Source: Pseudomonas reactans (lineage in GTDB: Bacteria; Pseudomonadota; Gammaproteobacteria; Pseudomonadales; Pseudomonadaceae). From it: DNA of 64,000 bases. Made by a program: the position numbers and the translations under genes. Under the pieces are notes generated by a model. The model did no database searches and was not told the origin of the DNA. It saw only the letters and a program-made list of their open reading frames with translations. The stretch lies in the NCBI RefSeq assembly GCF_013385825.1, contig NZ_JACAPG010000012.1, positions 368,298 to 432,297 of the forward strand, in the 5' to 3' direction. Below, one piece after another: positions 1 to 8,136 of this stretch (positions are counted from its first letter, which is position 1; every line of letters starts with the position of its first letter).

Positions 1-623
1 TACAGGCTGCGTCGGAAGACGATCCATGGGAAAGCGTCAACCGCCCGATCTTCACCTTCAACGACACCGTTGACACCTACGCGCTCAAGCCATTGGCCCA
101 GGGTTATCAGTTCGTGACCCCGCAATTCGTTCAGGATGGCGTTCACAACTTCTTCCGCAACATCGGCGATGTCGGCAACCTGGCCAACAATGTGCTGCAG
201 CTCAAGCCACAAAAGGCCGGCGTAGACACGGCCCGTTTGCTGGTCAACACCACCTTCGGCGTGCTGGGCTTTATCGATGTCGGCACCAAAATGGGGCTGC
301 AGCGCAGCGATGAAGACTTCGGCCAGACCCTCGGCTACTGGGGCGTAGGCAGCGGTCCATACGTAATGCTGCCTTTGCTGGGCCCGAGCACCTTGCGTGA
401 TGCGCCGTCCAAGTACGTGGACAGCTACACCCAACCGTACCGCTACATGAACGATATTGGCTGGCGCAACAGCACCTTCGGCCTGAATATCGTTGATACC
501 CGTGCCAGCCTGCTCGACAGCGAGAAGCTGATCACCGGTGACAAGTACACCTTCATTCGTAACGCTTACCTGCAGAACCGCGAGTTCAAGGTCAAGGACG
601 GCAAGGTCGTCGACGACTTTTAA
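1..623 (+). CDS. mlaA: MlaA (VacJ) family lipoprotein, 5'-truncated by window edge
   Basis: This is the C-terminal part of the outer-membrane lipoprotein of the Mla pathway, which removes mislocalised phospholipids from the outer leaflet and passes them to MlaC. The frame is open from base 3 (QAASEDDPWESVNRPIF...) and contains the family blocks ESVNRPIFTFND, NNVLQLKP, LVNTTFGVLGFIDVGTKMG, DFGQTLGYWGVGSGPYVMLPLLGPSTLRD, then the usual short C-terminus. The signal peptide and lipobox lie outside the window. A strong intrinsic terminator follows 20 bp after the stop. Family assignment is secure; the start cannot be given. Confidence 0.95.
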   Translation, partial: QAASEDDPWESVNRPIFTFNDTVDTYALKPLAQGYQFVTPQFVQDGVHNFFRNIGDVGNLANNVLQLKPQKAGVDTARLLVNTTFGVLGFIDVGTKMGLQRSDEDFGQTLGYWGVGSGPYVMLPLLGPSTLRDAPSKYVDSYTQPYRYMNDIGWRNSTFGLNIVDTRASLLDSEKLITGDKYTFIRNAYLQNREFKVKDGKVVDDF

Positions 624-642
624 GCTGTGACGTTTTGAAATG

Positions 643-670
643 AAAAAGGCGACCCTGCGGTCGCCTTTTT
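643..670. terminator. Bidirectional intrinsic terminator between mlaA and the PilZ gene
   Basis: A 12-bp perfect stem (AAAAAGGCGACC / GGTCGCCTTTTT) with a 4-base loop sits between two convergent genes. The A-run and T-run make it usable from both sides. Confidence 0.93.
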
Positions 671-682
671 TGTGCGCGCTTT

Positions 683-979
683 TCAGCGCATTTTCAGGAT
701 CTTGAGGCCCAGGTGCTGGTCGTCACCGCTGGTTTTGGTCCATACCACCTCGGTGTCCGCCTCCAGGCCCTTGAGCGCCGCGTGCTCCGAATCGATGCGC
801 ACCGTCAACCGGTCGCCTACATTGAACTGGCGCGGCGCCTGCACTTGCATGCCGGAGCTGGAAAGGTCCACACAAACCCCGGCAATCTCCTGCCCCGCGT
901 GGATCAGAGACACATCGGCATCCACACGCATGCGGATGAAATCGCGTTTTTCGGCGTAGTCGCGCTCGTGTTCGCTCAT
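683..979 (-). CDS. PilZ domain protein, probable c-di-GMP receptor
   Basis: A small single-domain PilZ protein of 98 aa. The two ligand motifs are present: RxxxR near the N-terminus (RDFIRMR) and D-x-S-x-x-G (DLSSSG), followed by the beta-barrel core ending in GLKILKMR. Such proteins change partner activity when they bind cyclic di-GMP; the partner is not evident here. The start at 979 (MSEHERD) is preferred because AAGGA lies 8-9 bases upstream; an in-frame ATG at 988 has its Shine-Dalgarno almost touching it. The gene converges on mlaA and shares its terminator. Confidence 0.85.
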   Translation of the reverse strand: MSEHERDYAEKRDFIRMRVDADVSLIHAGQEIAGVCVDLSSSGMQVQAPRQFNVGDRLTVRIDSEHAALKGLEADTEVVWTKTSGDDQHLGLKILKMR

Positions 980-1255
980 GGGCTTCATCCTTACTTTGTG
1001 TTGTGGTCGTGCCTGTTCTTATAACTCCCGGTGATTTGCGGTGTAAAGACGCCCGGCGACCATCGGCATGAGCTTGAAACCCCTGACGGATGGGAGTACC
1101 GTCTGCGCCTTAGAAGGGCACCTCTGCTTTACCGTTGTGCATGGGGAAAATCCCAATGCTTTGTAGGACAGAGAGGCTAGAAAGCGAATCCAGTACGTGA
1201 GCCCGGCCATTGTCGCGCCACCTACGCCAACCTAATTCTGGCGCCGTTTGCCCAC

Positions 1256-2437
1256 ATGCAAAAAACCAGTGCCACGCTGCTGATAATCGATGACGACGAA
1301 GTAGTGCGCGCGAGCCTCGCGGCCTATTTGGAAGACAGTGGCTTCAGCGTCCTGCAGGCCAGTAATGGCCAACAGGGTCTCCAGGTATTCGAGCGCGACC
1401 AGGCCGACCTTGTGATCTGCGACCTGCGCATGCCCCAGATGGGCGGCCTGGAACTGATTCGCCAGGTGACTGAACTCGCCCCGCAGACGCCGGTGATAGT
1501 CGTGTCGGGCGCCGGGGTGATGAACGATGCCGTCGAAGCCCTGCGCCTGGGGGCCGCCGACTACCTGATCAAGCCCTTGGAAGACCTGGCGGTGCTGGAG
1601 CACTCGGTGCGCCGTGCCCTTGATCGTGCACGCCTGCTGGTGGAAAACCAGCGCTACCGTGAAAAGCTCGAAACCGCCAACCGCGAACTCGAAGCCAGCC
1701 TCAACCTGCTTCAGGAAGACCAGAACGCCGGTCGCCAAGTGCAGATGAACATGCTGCCGGTCAGCCCCTGGACCATCGACGACTTCCAGTTTGCCCACCA
1801 GATCATCCCGTCGCTGTACCTATCGGGTGATTTTGTCGACTATTTCCGCGTGGATGAGCGACGTGTGGCGTTCTACCTGGCCGACGTTTCCGGCCATGGC
1901 GCTTCCTCTGCTTTCGTCACCGTGTTGTTGAAATTCATGACCACACGGTTGCTGTTCGAATCCAAGCGCAATGGCACCTTGCCGGAGTTTACCCCCTCCG
2001 AGGTGTTGGGCCACATCAACCGGGGCCTGATCAGCTGTAAGCTGGGCAAGCACGTGACGATGGTCGGCGGCGTGATAGATGAAGAAACCGGTCTTTTGAC
2101 CTACAGCATCGGCGGTCACCTGCCGATGCCGGTTTTATACACTCCAGACAGTGTGCGTTACCTGGAAGGTCGTGGCCTGCCGGTGGGCTTGTTCAATGAA
2201 GCCACCTACGAAGACCACATCCTGGAGCTGCCGCCGACGTTCAGCCTTACGCTGATGTCAGACGGCATCCTGGACCTGCTTCCAGAGCCTACACTCAAAG
2301 AGAAAGAAGCCGCCTTGCCCCAAAAGGTCAAGTCGGCGGGCGGCAGCCTGGATGGCCTGCGGCAGGTTTTTGGATTGGCCACGCTAGGGGAGATGCCGGA
2401 TGATATCGCCCTATTGGTGTTGAGCAGGAATCTTTGA
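1256..2437 (+). CDS. rssB: Response regulator with PP2C/SpoIIE-type phosphatase domain, RssB-like
   Basis: A 393-aa protein with an N-terminal receiver domain (about residues 5-125; acidic pocket IDDDE, phospho-acceptor aspartate in LVICDLRMPQMGG, lysine in LIKPLED), a coiled-coil linker (about 130-165) and a C-terminal SpoIIE/PP2C domain (about 175-393; GDFVDYF, ADVSGHGASSA, MSDGILDL). This is the architecture of pseudomonad RssB, which takes part in RpoS control through the adjacent STAS protein. The metal aspartates look retained, so unlike E. coli RssB the phosphatase may be active; that is inference. The stop overlaps the start of the next gene by one base. No clear ribosome-binding site was seen. 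Confidence 0.85.
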   Translation: MQKTSATLLIIDDDEVVRASLAAYLEDSGFSVLQASNGQQGLQVFERDQADLVICDLRMPQMGGLELIRQVTELAPQTPVIVVSGAGVMNDAVEALRLGAADYLIKPLEDLAVLEHSVRRALDRARLLVENQRYREKLETANRELEASLNLLQEDQNAGRQVQMNMLPVSPWTIDDFQFAHQIIPSLYLSGDFVDYFRVDERRVAFYLADVSGHGASSAFVTVLLKFMTTRLLFESKRNGTLPEFTPSEVLGHINRGLISCKLGKHVTMVGGVIDEETGLLTYSIGGHLPMPVLYTPDSVRYLEGRGLPVGLFNEATYEDHILELPPTFSLTLMSDGILDLLPEPTLKEKEAALPQKVKSAGGSLDGLRQVFGLATLGEMPDDIALLVLSRNL

Positions 2438-2919
2438 TGAGTACCGGAAGAATCCAATTCGCCGAGCAAGACGGGACCTTCGTCCTGAAATTTGTCGGTG
2501 AAGTGCGCCTGACCTTGTGTTCGGCGCTGGATGCGACGATTGAGCGGATCTTCACAGCGCTGAACTTCTCGGCGATCGTGATCGATCTGACCGAAACCCG
2601 CAGCATCGATAGCACCACCTTGGGCCTGTTGGCCAAGTTGTCCATTCTGTCTCGGCAGAAGGTCGGCCTGTTGCCGACTGTGGTCACCACCCACGAAGAC
2701 ATCACCCGTCTGTTGCAGTCCATGGGCTTCGATCAGGTGTTCAACATCGTTGACCGCCCGATTCCGTGCCCGGAATGCCTGACCGACCTGCCTTCGCAAG
2801 ACCAGTCCGAAGAAGTCGTTCGCGTCAAGGTGCTGGAAGCGCACAAAATCCTGATGGGCCTCAACGAGTCCAACCGCGAAGCTTTCCACGACCTCGTCAA
2901 CGCCCTCGAACGCCACTGA
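2437..2919 (+). CDS. rssC: STAS-domain anti-sigma factor antagonist, RssC-like
   Basis: A 160-aa protein with a STAS fold in the first 100 residues. The phosphorylatable serine motif is visible in IDLTETRSIDSTTLGLLAKLS. A C-terminal extension with a Cys-x-x-Cys (CPEC) follows. The ATG overlaps the TGA of the phosphatase gene, so the two are translationally coupled. The expected reaction is dephosphorylation of this protein by its neighbour, which switches a partner-sequestration circuit acting on the general stress response. An in-frame TTG three bases upstream is less likely as the start. Confidence 0.85.
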   Translation: MSTGRIQFAEQDGTFVLKFVGEVRLTLCSALDATIERIFTALNFSAIVIDLTETRSIDSTTLGLLAKLSILSRQKVGLLPTVVTTHEDITRLLQSMGFDQVFNIVDRPIPCPECLTDLPSQDQSEEVVRVKVLEAHKILMGLNESNREAFHDLVNALERH

Positions 2920-2933
2920 CGAACCACGCTCCC

Positions 2934-2962
2934 TGTGTAGGAGCTGGCTTGCCAGCGATGGC
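2934..2962. repeat. Single REP element
   Basis: The sequence TGTAGGAGCTGGCTTGCCAGCGATG matches the pseudomonad REP consensus with a short internal palindrome (CTGGCTTGCCAG). It lies between rssC and the terminator. No inverted partner is nearby. Confidence 0.8.
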
Positions 2963-2979
2963 AACAGTCCAGGCATCAT

Positions 2980-3016
2980 AAAAAAGGGCGGAACCCTCAC
3001 AGGTTCCGCCCTTTTT
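2980..3016. terminator. Bidirectional intrinsic terminator between rssC and tal
   Basis: AAAAAGGGCGGAACC pairs with GGTTCCGCCCTTTTT across a short loop, between two convergent genes. Confidence 0.93.
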
Positions 3017-3030
3017 GCAGTCGCCGCCTT

Positions 3031-3957
3031 TTACAGCTTGGCAGTCAGCAACGCCTCCAGCTTCTCTTGGTCGCGAGCAAACTGACGAATCCCTTCCGCC
3101 AGCTTCTCAGTCGCCATCGCATCCTCGTTGGACTCCCAACGGAACTGCGCTTCAGTCAGATGCACCCGCGCTTCACCGGCATGGCCTGGTGACAGCTTGC
3201 GCTCCAGCTTGCCTTCATCCGCTGCCAGCTTCTCCAGCAGGTCCGGGCTGATGGTCAGGCGATCACAGCCAGCCAGCTCTTCGATCTGGCTCAGGTTACG
3301 GAAGCTTGCGCCCATCACCACGGTCTTGTAGCCATTGGCCTTGTAGTAGTTGTAGATGCGCGTCACCGACTGCACGCCCGGGTCTTCAGCACCGGTGTAG
3401 TCGTTGCCGTTGGCCTTCTTGTACCAATCGTAGATACGGCCCACGAACGGCGAGATCAGGAACACGCCGGCTTCTGCACAGGCCACAGCCTGGGCGAAGG
3501 AGAACAGCAGCGTCAGGTTGGTCTGGATACCTTCTTTTTCCAGCTTCTCGGCGGCGCGGATGCCTTCCCAGGTGGAAGCGATCTTGATCAACACGCGGTC
3601 GCGGCCAACGCCGGCTTTGTCATACAGGTCGATCAGACGGTGTGCGCGCTTGAGAATGGCGGCTTCATCGAACGACAAACGGGCATCCACCTCAGTGGAA
3701 ATACGGCCCGGTACCACTTTGAGAATCTCTTGACCCACCGCCACCGCAAAACGGTCGCTGGCCAGGCCCACGTCACCGTTGCAGTCTAGCACGGCCTCAT
3801 CTAGCAGCTTGGCATAGCCCGGAATTGACGCAGCCTTGAGCAGCAGGGAAGGGTTGGTGGTGGCGTCTTGCGGCTTGAGCTTGGCGAGGGTGGAAAAATC
3901 GCCGGTATCGGCAACGACAGTGGTGAATTGCTTGAGTTGTTCCAGCTTGGAAGTCAT
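3031..3957 (-). CDS. tal: Transaldolase
   Basis: A full-length 308-aa class I transaldolase (type TalB). It moves a dihydroxyacetone unit between sedoheptulose-7-phosphate and glyceraldehyde-3-phosphate in the non-oxidative pentose phosphate pathway. Visible marks are the start [34 protein letters not shown], the Schiff-base lysine region [22 protein letters not shown] and ISPFVGRI. The start at 3957 matches the family; an open frame continues 19 codons upstream but that part is not conserved in character. Confidence 0.97.
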   Translation of the reverse strand: MTSKLEQLKQFTTVVADTGDFSTLAKLKPQDATTNPSLLLKAASIPGYAKLLDEAVLDCNGDVGLASDRFAVAVGQEILKVVPGRISTEVDARLSFDEAAILKRAHRLIDLYDKAGVGRDRVLIKIASTWEGIRAAEKLEKEGIQTNLTLLFSFAQAVACAEAGVFLISPFVGRIYDWYKKANGNDYTGAEDPGVQSVTRIYNYYKANGYKTVVMGASFRNLSQIEELAGCDRLTISPDLLEKLAADEGKLERKLSPGHAGEARVHLTEAQFRWESNEDAMATEKLAEGIRQFARDQEKLEALLTAKL

Positions 3958-4148
3958 GGGCGTGCTCTGTCCTGTGGGTCTGATGACATTACCCGAGCGC
4001 TGGCAGGCGCTCAAGGGCGCAAATGCGTTCGATCGTTTGCGAGGGCAACAACCTGAAAACAGCCGTTTGAATGCCCCGCCTTGGTGCTAAATAGGAGGGC
4101 AAAACCGCCAGCAGGTTCAACCCAACTGCGACTGGCGACTCGATCAAC

Positions 4149-4177
4149 TGTAGGAGCTGGCTTGCCAGCGATGACGG
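4149..4177. repeat. Single REP element
   Basis: TGTAGGAGCTGGCTTGCCAGCGATGA is a near-identical copy of the REP at about 2.94 kb. It lies between tal and dusA. The rest of the 250-bp gap shows nothing else. Confidence 0.8.
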
Positions 4178-4208
4178 CAGCCCGACCACCCCTTACATCA
4201 ACTGACCC

Positions 4209-5219
4209 TCACCGCCCCTCCAGCAAAGCCCCCGCCTGATCCAGCAATGCCAACGGATCACTCGCCTTGTGAATATCCACCGACAACAACTGCCTGAACT
4301 TGCGCGCCCCCGGAAAACCGGTGCCCAACCCCAGAATATGCCGAGTGACATGGTGCATCGAGCCACCACTCGCCAAATGCTGCGCAATATAAGGCCGCAA
4401 CTGCACCAACGCCTCCGCCCGACTGATCACCGGCGCCTCACTGCCAAACAACTGCTGATCCACCTCTGCCAGCAAATACGGATTGTGATAAGCCTCCCGC
4501 CCCAACATCACCCCATCAAACGTCTGCAAATGCTCATGGCACTGCTCCAGCGTCTTGATCCCGCCGTTGAGAATGAACTCCAGCTCAGGGAAATCTCGCT
4601 TCAACTGCGCCGCGACGTCATAACGCAACGGCGGAATGTCGCGGTTCTCCTTCGGCGACAACCCCTCCAGAATCGCAATCCGCGCGTGCACAGTAAAGCT
4701 GGTGCAGCCTGCGTCCTTCACCGTCCCCACGAAATCACATAACTCGGCGTAGCTGTCCCGGCCATTGATGCCGATACGGTGCTTTACCGTTACCGGAATC
4801 GACACCGCGTCACGCATGGCCTTCACGCAATCGGCAACCAGGGCTGGGTGCGCCATCAGGATTGCGCCGATCATGTTGTTTTGGACGCGGTCGCTTGGGC
4901 AGCCGACGTTGAGGTTTACTTCGTCGTAACCGGCGGTTTCGGCCATACGGGCACAGGCCGCCAAATCAGCTGGAACACTACCACCTAACTGAAGGGCCAG
5001 CGGGTGCTCGGCTTCGTTGTGACGCAGGAAACGGTCGTGGTCACCGTGGAGGATTGCGCCGGTGGTGACCATCTCGGTGTAGAGCAGGGCGTGTTTGGAG
5101 AGCAGGCGCAGGAAGAACCGGCAGTGGCGGTCGGTCCAATCCATCATGGGCGCAACGCTAAAGCGCCGAGACAGCGCGGGGCTTGATTCTGTGGGGCTAA
5201 AGCTCTGTTTATCTAGCAT
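4209..5219 (-). CDS. dusA: tRNA-dihydrouridine(20/20a) synthase, N-terminus rebuilt by an inserted island
   Basis: An FMN enzyme of 336 aa that reduces U20/U20a of tRNA. Family marks include RRFSVAPMMDWTDRHCRFF, LQLGGS, NLNVGCPSDRVQ (catalytic cysteine), VTVKHRIGI, FTVHAR and NGGI. The first about 23 codons upstream of the VAPMMDWT block come from the integrated element, because the original 5' end of the gene is found 6.5 kb away at 11631-11699. The reading frame is intact, so insertion probably did not inactivate the enzyme; its promoter is now island-derived. The start at 5219 (MLDKQSF) is the best placed ATG; a longer open frame upstream is unlikely to be used. Confidence 0.93.
   Translation of the reverse strand: MLDKQSFSPTESSPALSRRFSVAPMMDWTDRHCRFFLRLLSKHALLYTEMVTTGAILHGDHDRFLRHNEAEHPLALQLGGSVPADLAACARMAETAGYDEVNLNVGCPSDRVQNNMIGAILMAHPALVADCVKAMRDAVSIPVTVKHRIGINGRDSYAELCDFVGTVKDAGCTSFTVHARIAILEGLSPKENRDIPPLRYDVAAQLKRDFPELEFILNGGIKTLEQCHEHLQTFDGVMLGREAYHNPYLLAEVDQQLFGSEAPVISRAEALVQLRPYIAQHLASGGSMHHVTRHILGLGTGFPGARKFRQLLSVDIHKASDPLALLDQAGALLEGR
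5135..5147. other. attL core of dusA-targeted insertion
   Basis: TCCAATCCATCAT lies inside dusA (codons of PMMDW). The same 13 bases recur at 11639-11651, where a displaced dusA 5' end follows, and 12 of them at 9270-9281. This is the expected signature of a tyrosine recombinase that uses the 5' end of dusA as attachment site. Confidence 0.85.
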
Positions 5220-5307
5220 TTTCTTCAACGTGTTCTGGGCGGTATTTCGGGCGTTTTCAGGCGTTTTTGAGGGCTCGGTGGTACGATGTACCACTTCAAA
5301 ACTGACG

Positions 5308-5321
5308 CGTACCACTTTCGT
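5308..5321 (-). promoter_or_regulatory. Candidate integrase arm-type site (left arm)
   Basis: CGTACCACTTTCGT, just before the integrase start, is the reverse complement of the central bases of the 19-bp repeat found at 9198-9216 and 11566-11584. A related GTACCACTTC lies 20 bp away. The repeat at a constant distance from each right-hand core suggests integrase arm binding; it may also overlap the integrase promoter. Confidence 0.6.
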
Positions 5322-5322
5322 T

Positions 5323-5893
5323 ATGGCGACTATCAGGGCAAGAAAACTGGCGGATGGGACGGTGAGCTACACGGCTCAGATCCGCATCAAGCGCGACGGA
5401 GTGCAAGTCTACCAAGAGAGCCAGACCTTCGCCCGAAAACAGGCCGCCCAGGCCTGGGCGCGTAAGCGCGGGGCAGAGTTGGATGAGCCTGGCGCGATCG
5501 AGCGAGCGAGCCGCAAGGGCGTTACCGTCAAGGAAATGATCGACCAGTACCTGCTGGAGGTGGGGAAGGCCCGGCCGTTGGGCAAAACCAAGAAGGGCAC
5601 TCTCACTGCCATCGGCGAAACGGACTTTGGCAAGTTGAACGATACCGACATTAACACTCAGTGCCTGGTCGACTTCGCTCTCTGGAGAATGAGCCGAGAG
5701 GGTGGTGGGGTTCAGCCGCAAACCGCCGGCAACGACTTGGCGCATCTTGGTGCTGTTCTGGCGATCGCCAAAGACGCATGGGGTTACCAGGTCGATCCGC
5801 TGGCCATGGGAGGCGCCCGTCGAGTGCTGCGCAAGCTGGGCTATAACCTGAAAAGCCGGGAGCGTGATCGCCGGCCGACGTTGGACGAGTTGG
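5323..5893 (+). pseudogene. int: Truncated dusA-type tyrosine recombinase (integrase), catalytic domain lost
   Basis: The first about 190 residues match a phage integrase: arm-binding N-terminal domain (MATIRARKLADGTVSYTAQIRIKRDG), then the core-binding SAM-like domain (VTVKEMIDQYLLEVGKARPLGKTKKGTLTAI...). At RPTLDELGK the sequence jumps into an unrelated frame and stops at 5934, so the R-H-R-Y catalytic domain is absent. The new sequence is the tail of a portal gene. The gene is divergent from dusA, as in known dusA-associated elements. The element cannot excise by itself. Confidence 0.88.
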
Positions 5894-6293
5894 GAAAAAC
5901 GAATCCGACATCGATGACTTGCGCACGGCGCTGAAAAACTCCAAAGGGCCTGGCAATTTTCGCAACCTGTTTGTGTACGCGCCGAACGGGAAGAAAGAGG
6001 GCATTCAACTGATACCGGTGAGCGAGGTATCGGCGAAAGACGAGTTCAACTCGATCAAGGATCAGACCCAGGGCGATGTGCTTGCCGCGTTGCGGGTCTA
6101 TCCACAACTGATGGGCATCGTGCCGAAGAACGCGGGGGGCTTTGGTTCGCCGCAGGAGGCGGCAGGTGTGTGGGCAACCCTGGAGCTTGAGCCCATTCAG
6201 ACACGGCTGGCCTTGCTCAATGACTGGATCGGTGAGGAGGTGGTGAGGTTCAAACCCTTTGAGGTCGTGGTGGGGGGCAAATCACCCGCTTGA
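5894..6293 (+). pseudogene. C-terminal fragment of P2-type phage portal protein (gpQ family)
   Basis: From about 5894 a second frame encodes NESDIDDLRTALKNSKGPGNFRNLFVYAPNGKKEGIQ... to a stop at 6293. The blocks GPGNFRNLF, GIQLIPVSEV, VLAALRVYPQLMGIVP, NAGGFG and a late LEPIQTRL are characteristic of the PBSX/P2 gpQ portal C-terminus. The N-terminal two thirds are missing: a deletion joined the integrase gene directly to this point in a different frame. The fragment has no start codon of its own that would give a working portal. It shows that the element was a P2-like tailed phage. Confidence 0.85.
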
Positions 6294-6319
6294 TTGCACA
6301 TGCTCAAACTCAACACAGC

Positions 6320-6345
6320 AAAAAGCCGCTCTTCAGCGGCTTTTT
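6320..6345. terminator. Bidirectional intrinsic terminator
   Basis: AAAAAGCCGCT-CTTC-AGCGGCTTTTT hairpin between the portal remnant and the convergent gene at 6370-7041. Confidence 0.9.
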
Positions 6346-6369
6346 CTTTGATGCGTTTGTCTGAACGTG

Positions 6370-7041
6370 TCAGTTAGCTTCCACTTCTAACTCAACGGAG
6401 ACAAGCAGCTCCGCAGGCAAGGCTACTTTTGAGATCAGCGCCAAATGGTACTCTTGCGCATCATCCTCAGCCCAGAGCTGGTCCTCAAGGTTGTTCAATT
6501 CCTCTTGGTTCTTGATAGCTTCAAGATCCGCTGTGAGCATCTGATAGTAATAGACATGCAAGCCAAGAGCTAAAGCATTGGACATCTGACGCTGCCAGAA
6601 GAACTTACCTTCACCCGTTTGCTGGTTGTCCGACAAAATCACATCGTATCGATCAAGGATGTAGTGGAAGAATACCTTCTGAGCCACATCTCTCAGAACG
6701 GCCGAATGCTGAGCGTCAGGTGAGCGCCATACAAGATTTTGTGTTGCCGGTCGGCAATTCAGATCAACAATGTTGGAAATGGCTACACGGTTGTAGTAAA
6801 CCACGGCCTTGACCACATCGTTGATGAGGGCAATCTCGAACTCGTCGCTAGACGGCCGTACACGGTGATCGATCCGTAGCAGGCGATAGCCAGGTGCCAA
6901 AATACACTGAGCATCTGCGCTGATATCGGTGGTTCGTTCAGCCATTGTGAGCAAATCGTACAGATGCGAGTTTTCCGCCGACCGCATCAGATGTGCGAAC
7001 GTTTTACGAATCTCGGTATGTTGAACGATTAGCTTAGGCAT
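6370..7041 (-). CDS. Unrecognised phage-moron protein, possibly GNAT-fold
   Basis: A protein of 223 aa that I cannot assign firmly. The stretch VVKAVVYYNRV...DRYDVILSDNQQTGEGKFFWQRQMSNALALGLHVYYYQ resembles the layout of phage-borne GNAT-like acetyltransferases (strand, SD-x-x-QT-x-x-GKxFW, helix), but no acetyl-CoA loop of the R/Q-x-x-G-x-G/A type is clear. The C-terminus is acidic. It lies convergent to the portal fragment and before a cos-like site, the slot where P2/phiCTX-like phages carry extra cargo genes. The ATG at 7041 is used here; an in-frame TTG at 7080 adds 13 residues, and neither has a good ribosome-binding site. An anti-phage or host-modifying role is inference from position. 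Confidence 0.6.
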   Translation of the reverse strand: MPKLIVQHTEIRKTFAHLMRSAENSHLYDLLTMAERTTDISADAQCILAPGYRLLRIDHRVRPSSDEFEIALINDVVKAVVYYNRVAISNIVDLNCRPATQNLVWRSPDAQHSAVLRDVAQKVFFHYILDRYDVILSDNQQTGEGKFFWQRQMSNALALGLHVYYYQMLTADLEAIKNQEELNNLEDQLWAEDDAQEYHLALISKVALPAELLVSVELEVEAN

Positions 7042-7289
7042 GGCTACCAACGAAAAATGAAGGTTTTCCTGTTCGTTCAAGCTAACAAAAGACGGCTATT
7101 TACACAAGTAAATGCAAGCAAACACGACGAAGTGCAAGCCGAAGCGACCGTCGAAGGTGTCATTGAAGACACCACCGAAGACACCACTGAATGCCAGTTC
7201 GCAAAGACTCCCGAAGAAGATCAGCGAAGACAGCACTATTTTGGTGCGTTGCGCGGGGCACTGACGTGCTTCAGCACCCGGCGCGCGCC

Positions 7290-7308
7290 GTCGTCCCCCC
7301 ACCTCGCC
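7290..7308 (-). other. P2-family cos-like site
   Basis: On the minus strand this reads GGCGAGGTGGGGGGACGAC. As I recall it, the P2/P4 19-base cohesive end is GGCGAGGCGGGGAAAGCAC; 14 of 19 positions agree, including GGCGAGG and the G4 run. About 20 bases further on the minus strand GGTGCTGA also resembles the P2 flank. It lies past the 3' end of the portal fragment, where cos is expected. The stretch 7081-7289 holds no convincing gene; it includes two adjacent copies of GAAGACACCAC[C/T] at 7165-7188. Confidence 0.55.
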
Positions 7309-7472
7309 TGCGGGCTAAATGGGTCGTTTTTTCTGCGTACCTTCGGGTGCCTCGGGGCGGCCCAGGCTGGGTGCTTGGTTGGCTTGGTGGGAGAGGTGAA
7401 TCCCTGCAAAACCCTGCAAGGGTTGGGAGTAAGGCGGGATGGTCCATGGGCTGGCTGTGGCTTTTTTCAGGA

Positions 7473-7776
7473 GGCGCGTCGGAAAAAGGTAATTAGGAAA
7501 TATGGTGCATGGAAAGTGCATGTAGGCCCCGTATTCATTGGGTTTCTTTGATTACTTGTGGAAGTTATTTTTAGTAATTCCTAAGGTAATTTTAACGTAA
7601 CTCATTGATTTGTAATGGTTACATGCCTTTCAGATATTACCTTTTAGAATAGTAATTACATTACTTATTTATTTCTTAGATATTACCTTTCTCGTTCCGC
7701 CTCAAAGCCTTTGAAAATAAGGGCTGCACCCAGCAAAATGTCGCGACTTGCTTGTCTTACCTTTTTCCGATGCGTC
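7473..7776. repeat. About 304-bp AT-rich element with imperfect 20-bp terminal inverted repeats
   Basis: The left end (7473-7492) and the reverse complement of the right end (7757-7776) agree at 18 of 20 positions around TCGGAAAAAGGTAA. The interior is strongly AT-rich compared with its surroundings and repeats ATTACCTT or its complement AAGGTAAT several times (about 7488, 7584, 7634, 7682, 7757), twice as AGATATTACCTTT. It has no convincing open reading frame. It could be a MITE-like element, an iteron-bearing region of the phage, or a regulatory RNA locus. From 7777 to 8136 nothing supportable is seen. Confidence 0.55.
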
Positions 7777-8136
7777 ACCCAAAAAAACATCCCGCTCGCA
7801 TGCGGCGTTGCTGCGTGGCGCATCACACATTCATGAAGATGATTTACGAGCTTACTAGTACACCGGTTGGGACCGCGTGTATGCGCTGGCGGACACTGCC
7901 TGAATCGGAGCGAAAAGCTAACGCTCCTAACCCATTCCCTCTAAAGCAACGTAAAAATTCAGATGCGCTTAGGAACAAAGAGTCGGTAAATGTCGAGCGG
8001 AAAAAGGTGCTTGGTTTCAAGTGCGTAGCTGCTCTAGGAATTTCAGTAGAGTACGAACTCTGACTCCGTTGAGAGTGATCTCTGGAAGCTCAGGAAATCG
8101 TAAAGCGAGTGCATATACTTTGACGCAGTGGATATT

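Noticed and set aside
5095..5322. Integrase start upstream of 5323
   Set aside because: The frame is open back to 5095 but runs through dusA on the other strand; the integrase fold begins at MATIRARK.
7752..8063. 103-aa open frame on the plus strand
   Set aside because: No ribosome-binding site, odd composition, overlaps the end of the inverted-repeat element.
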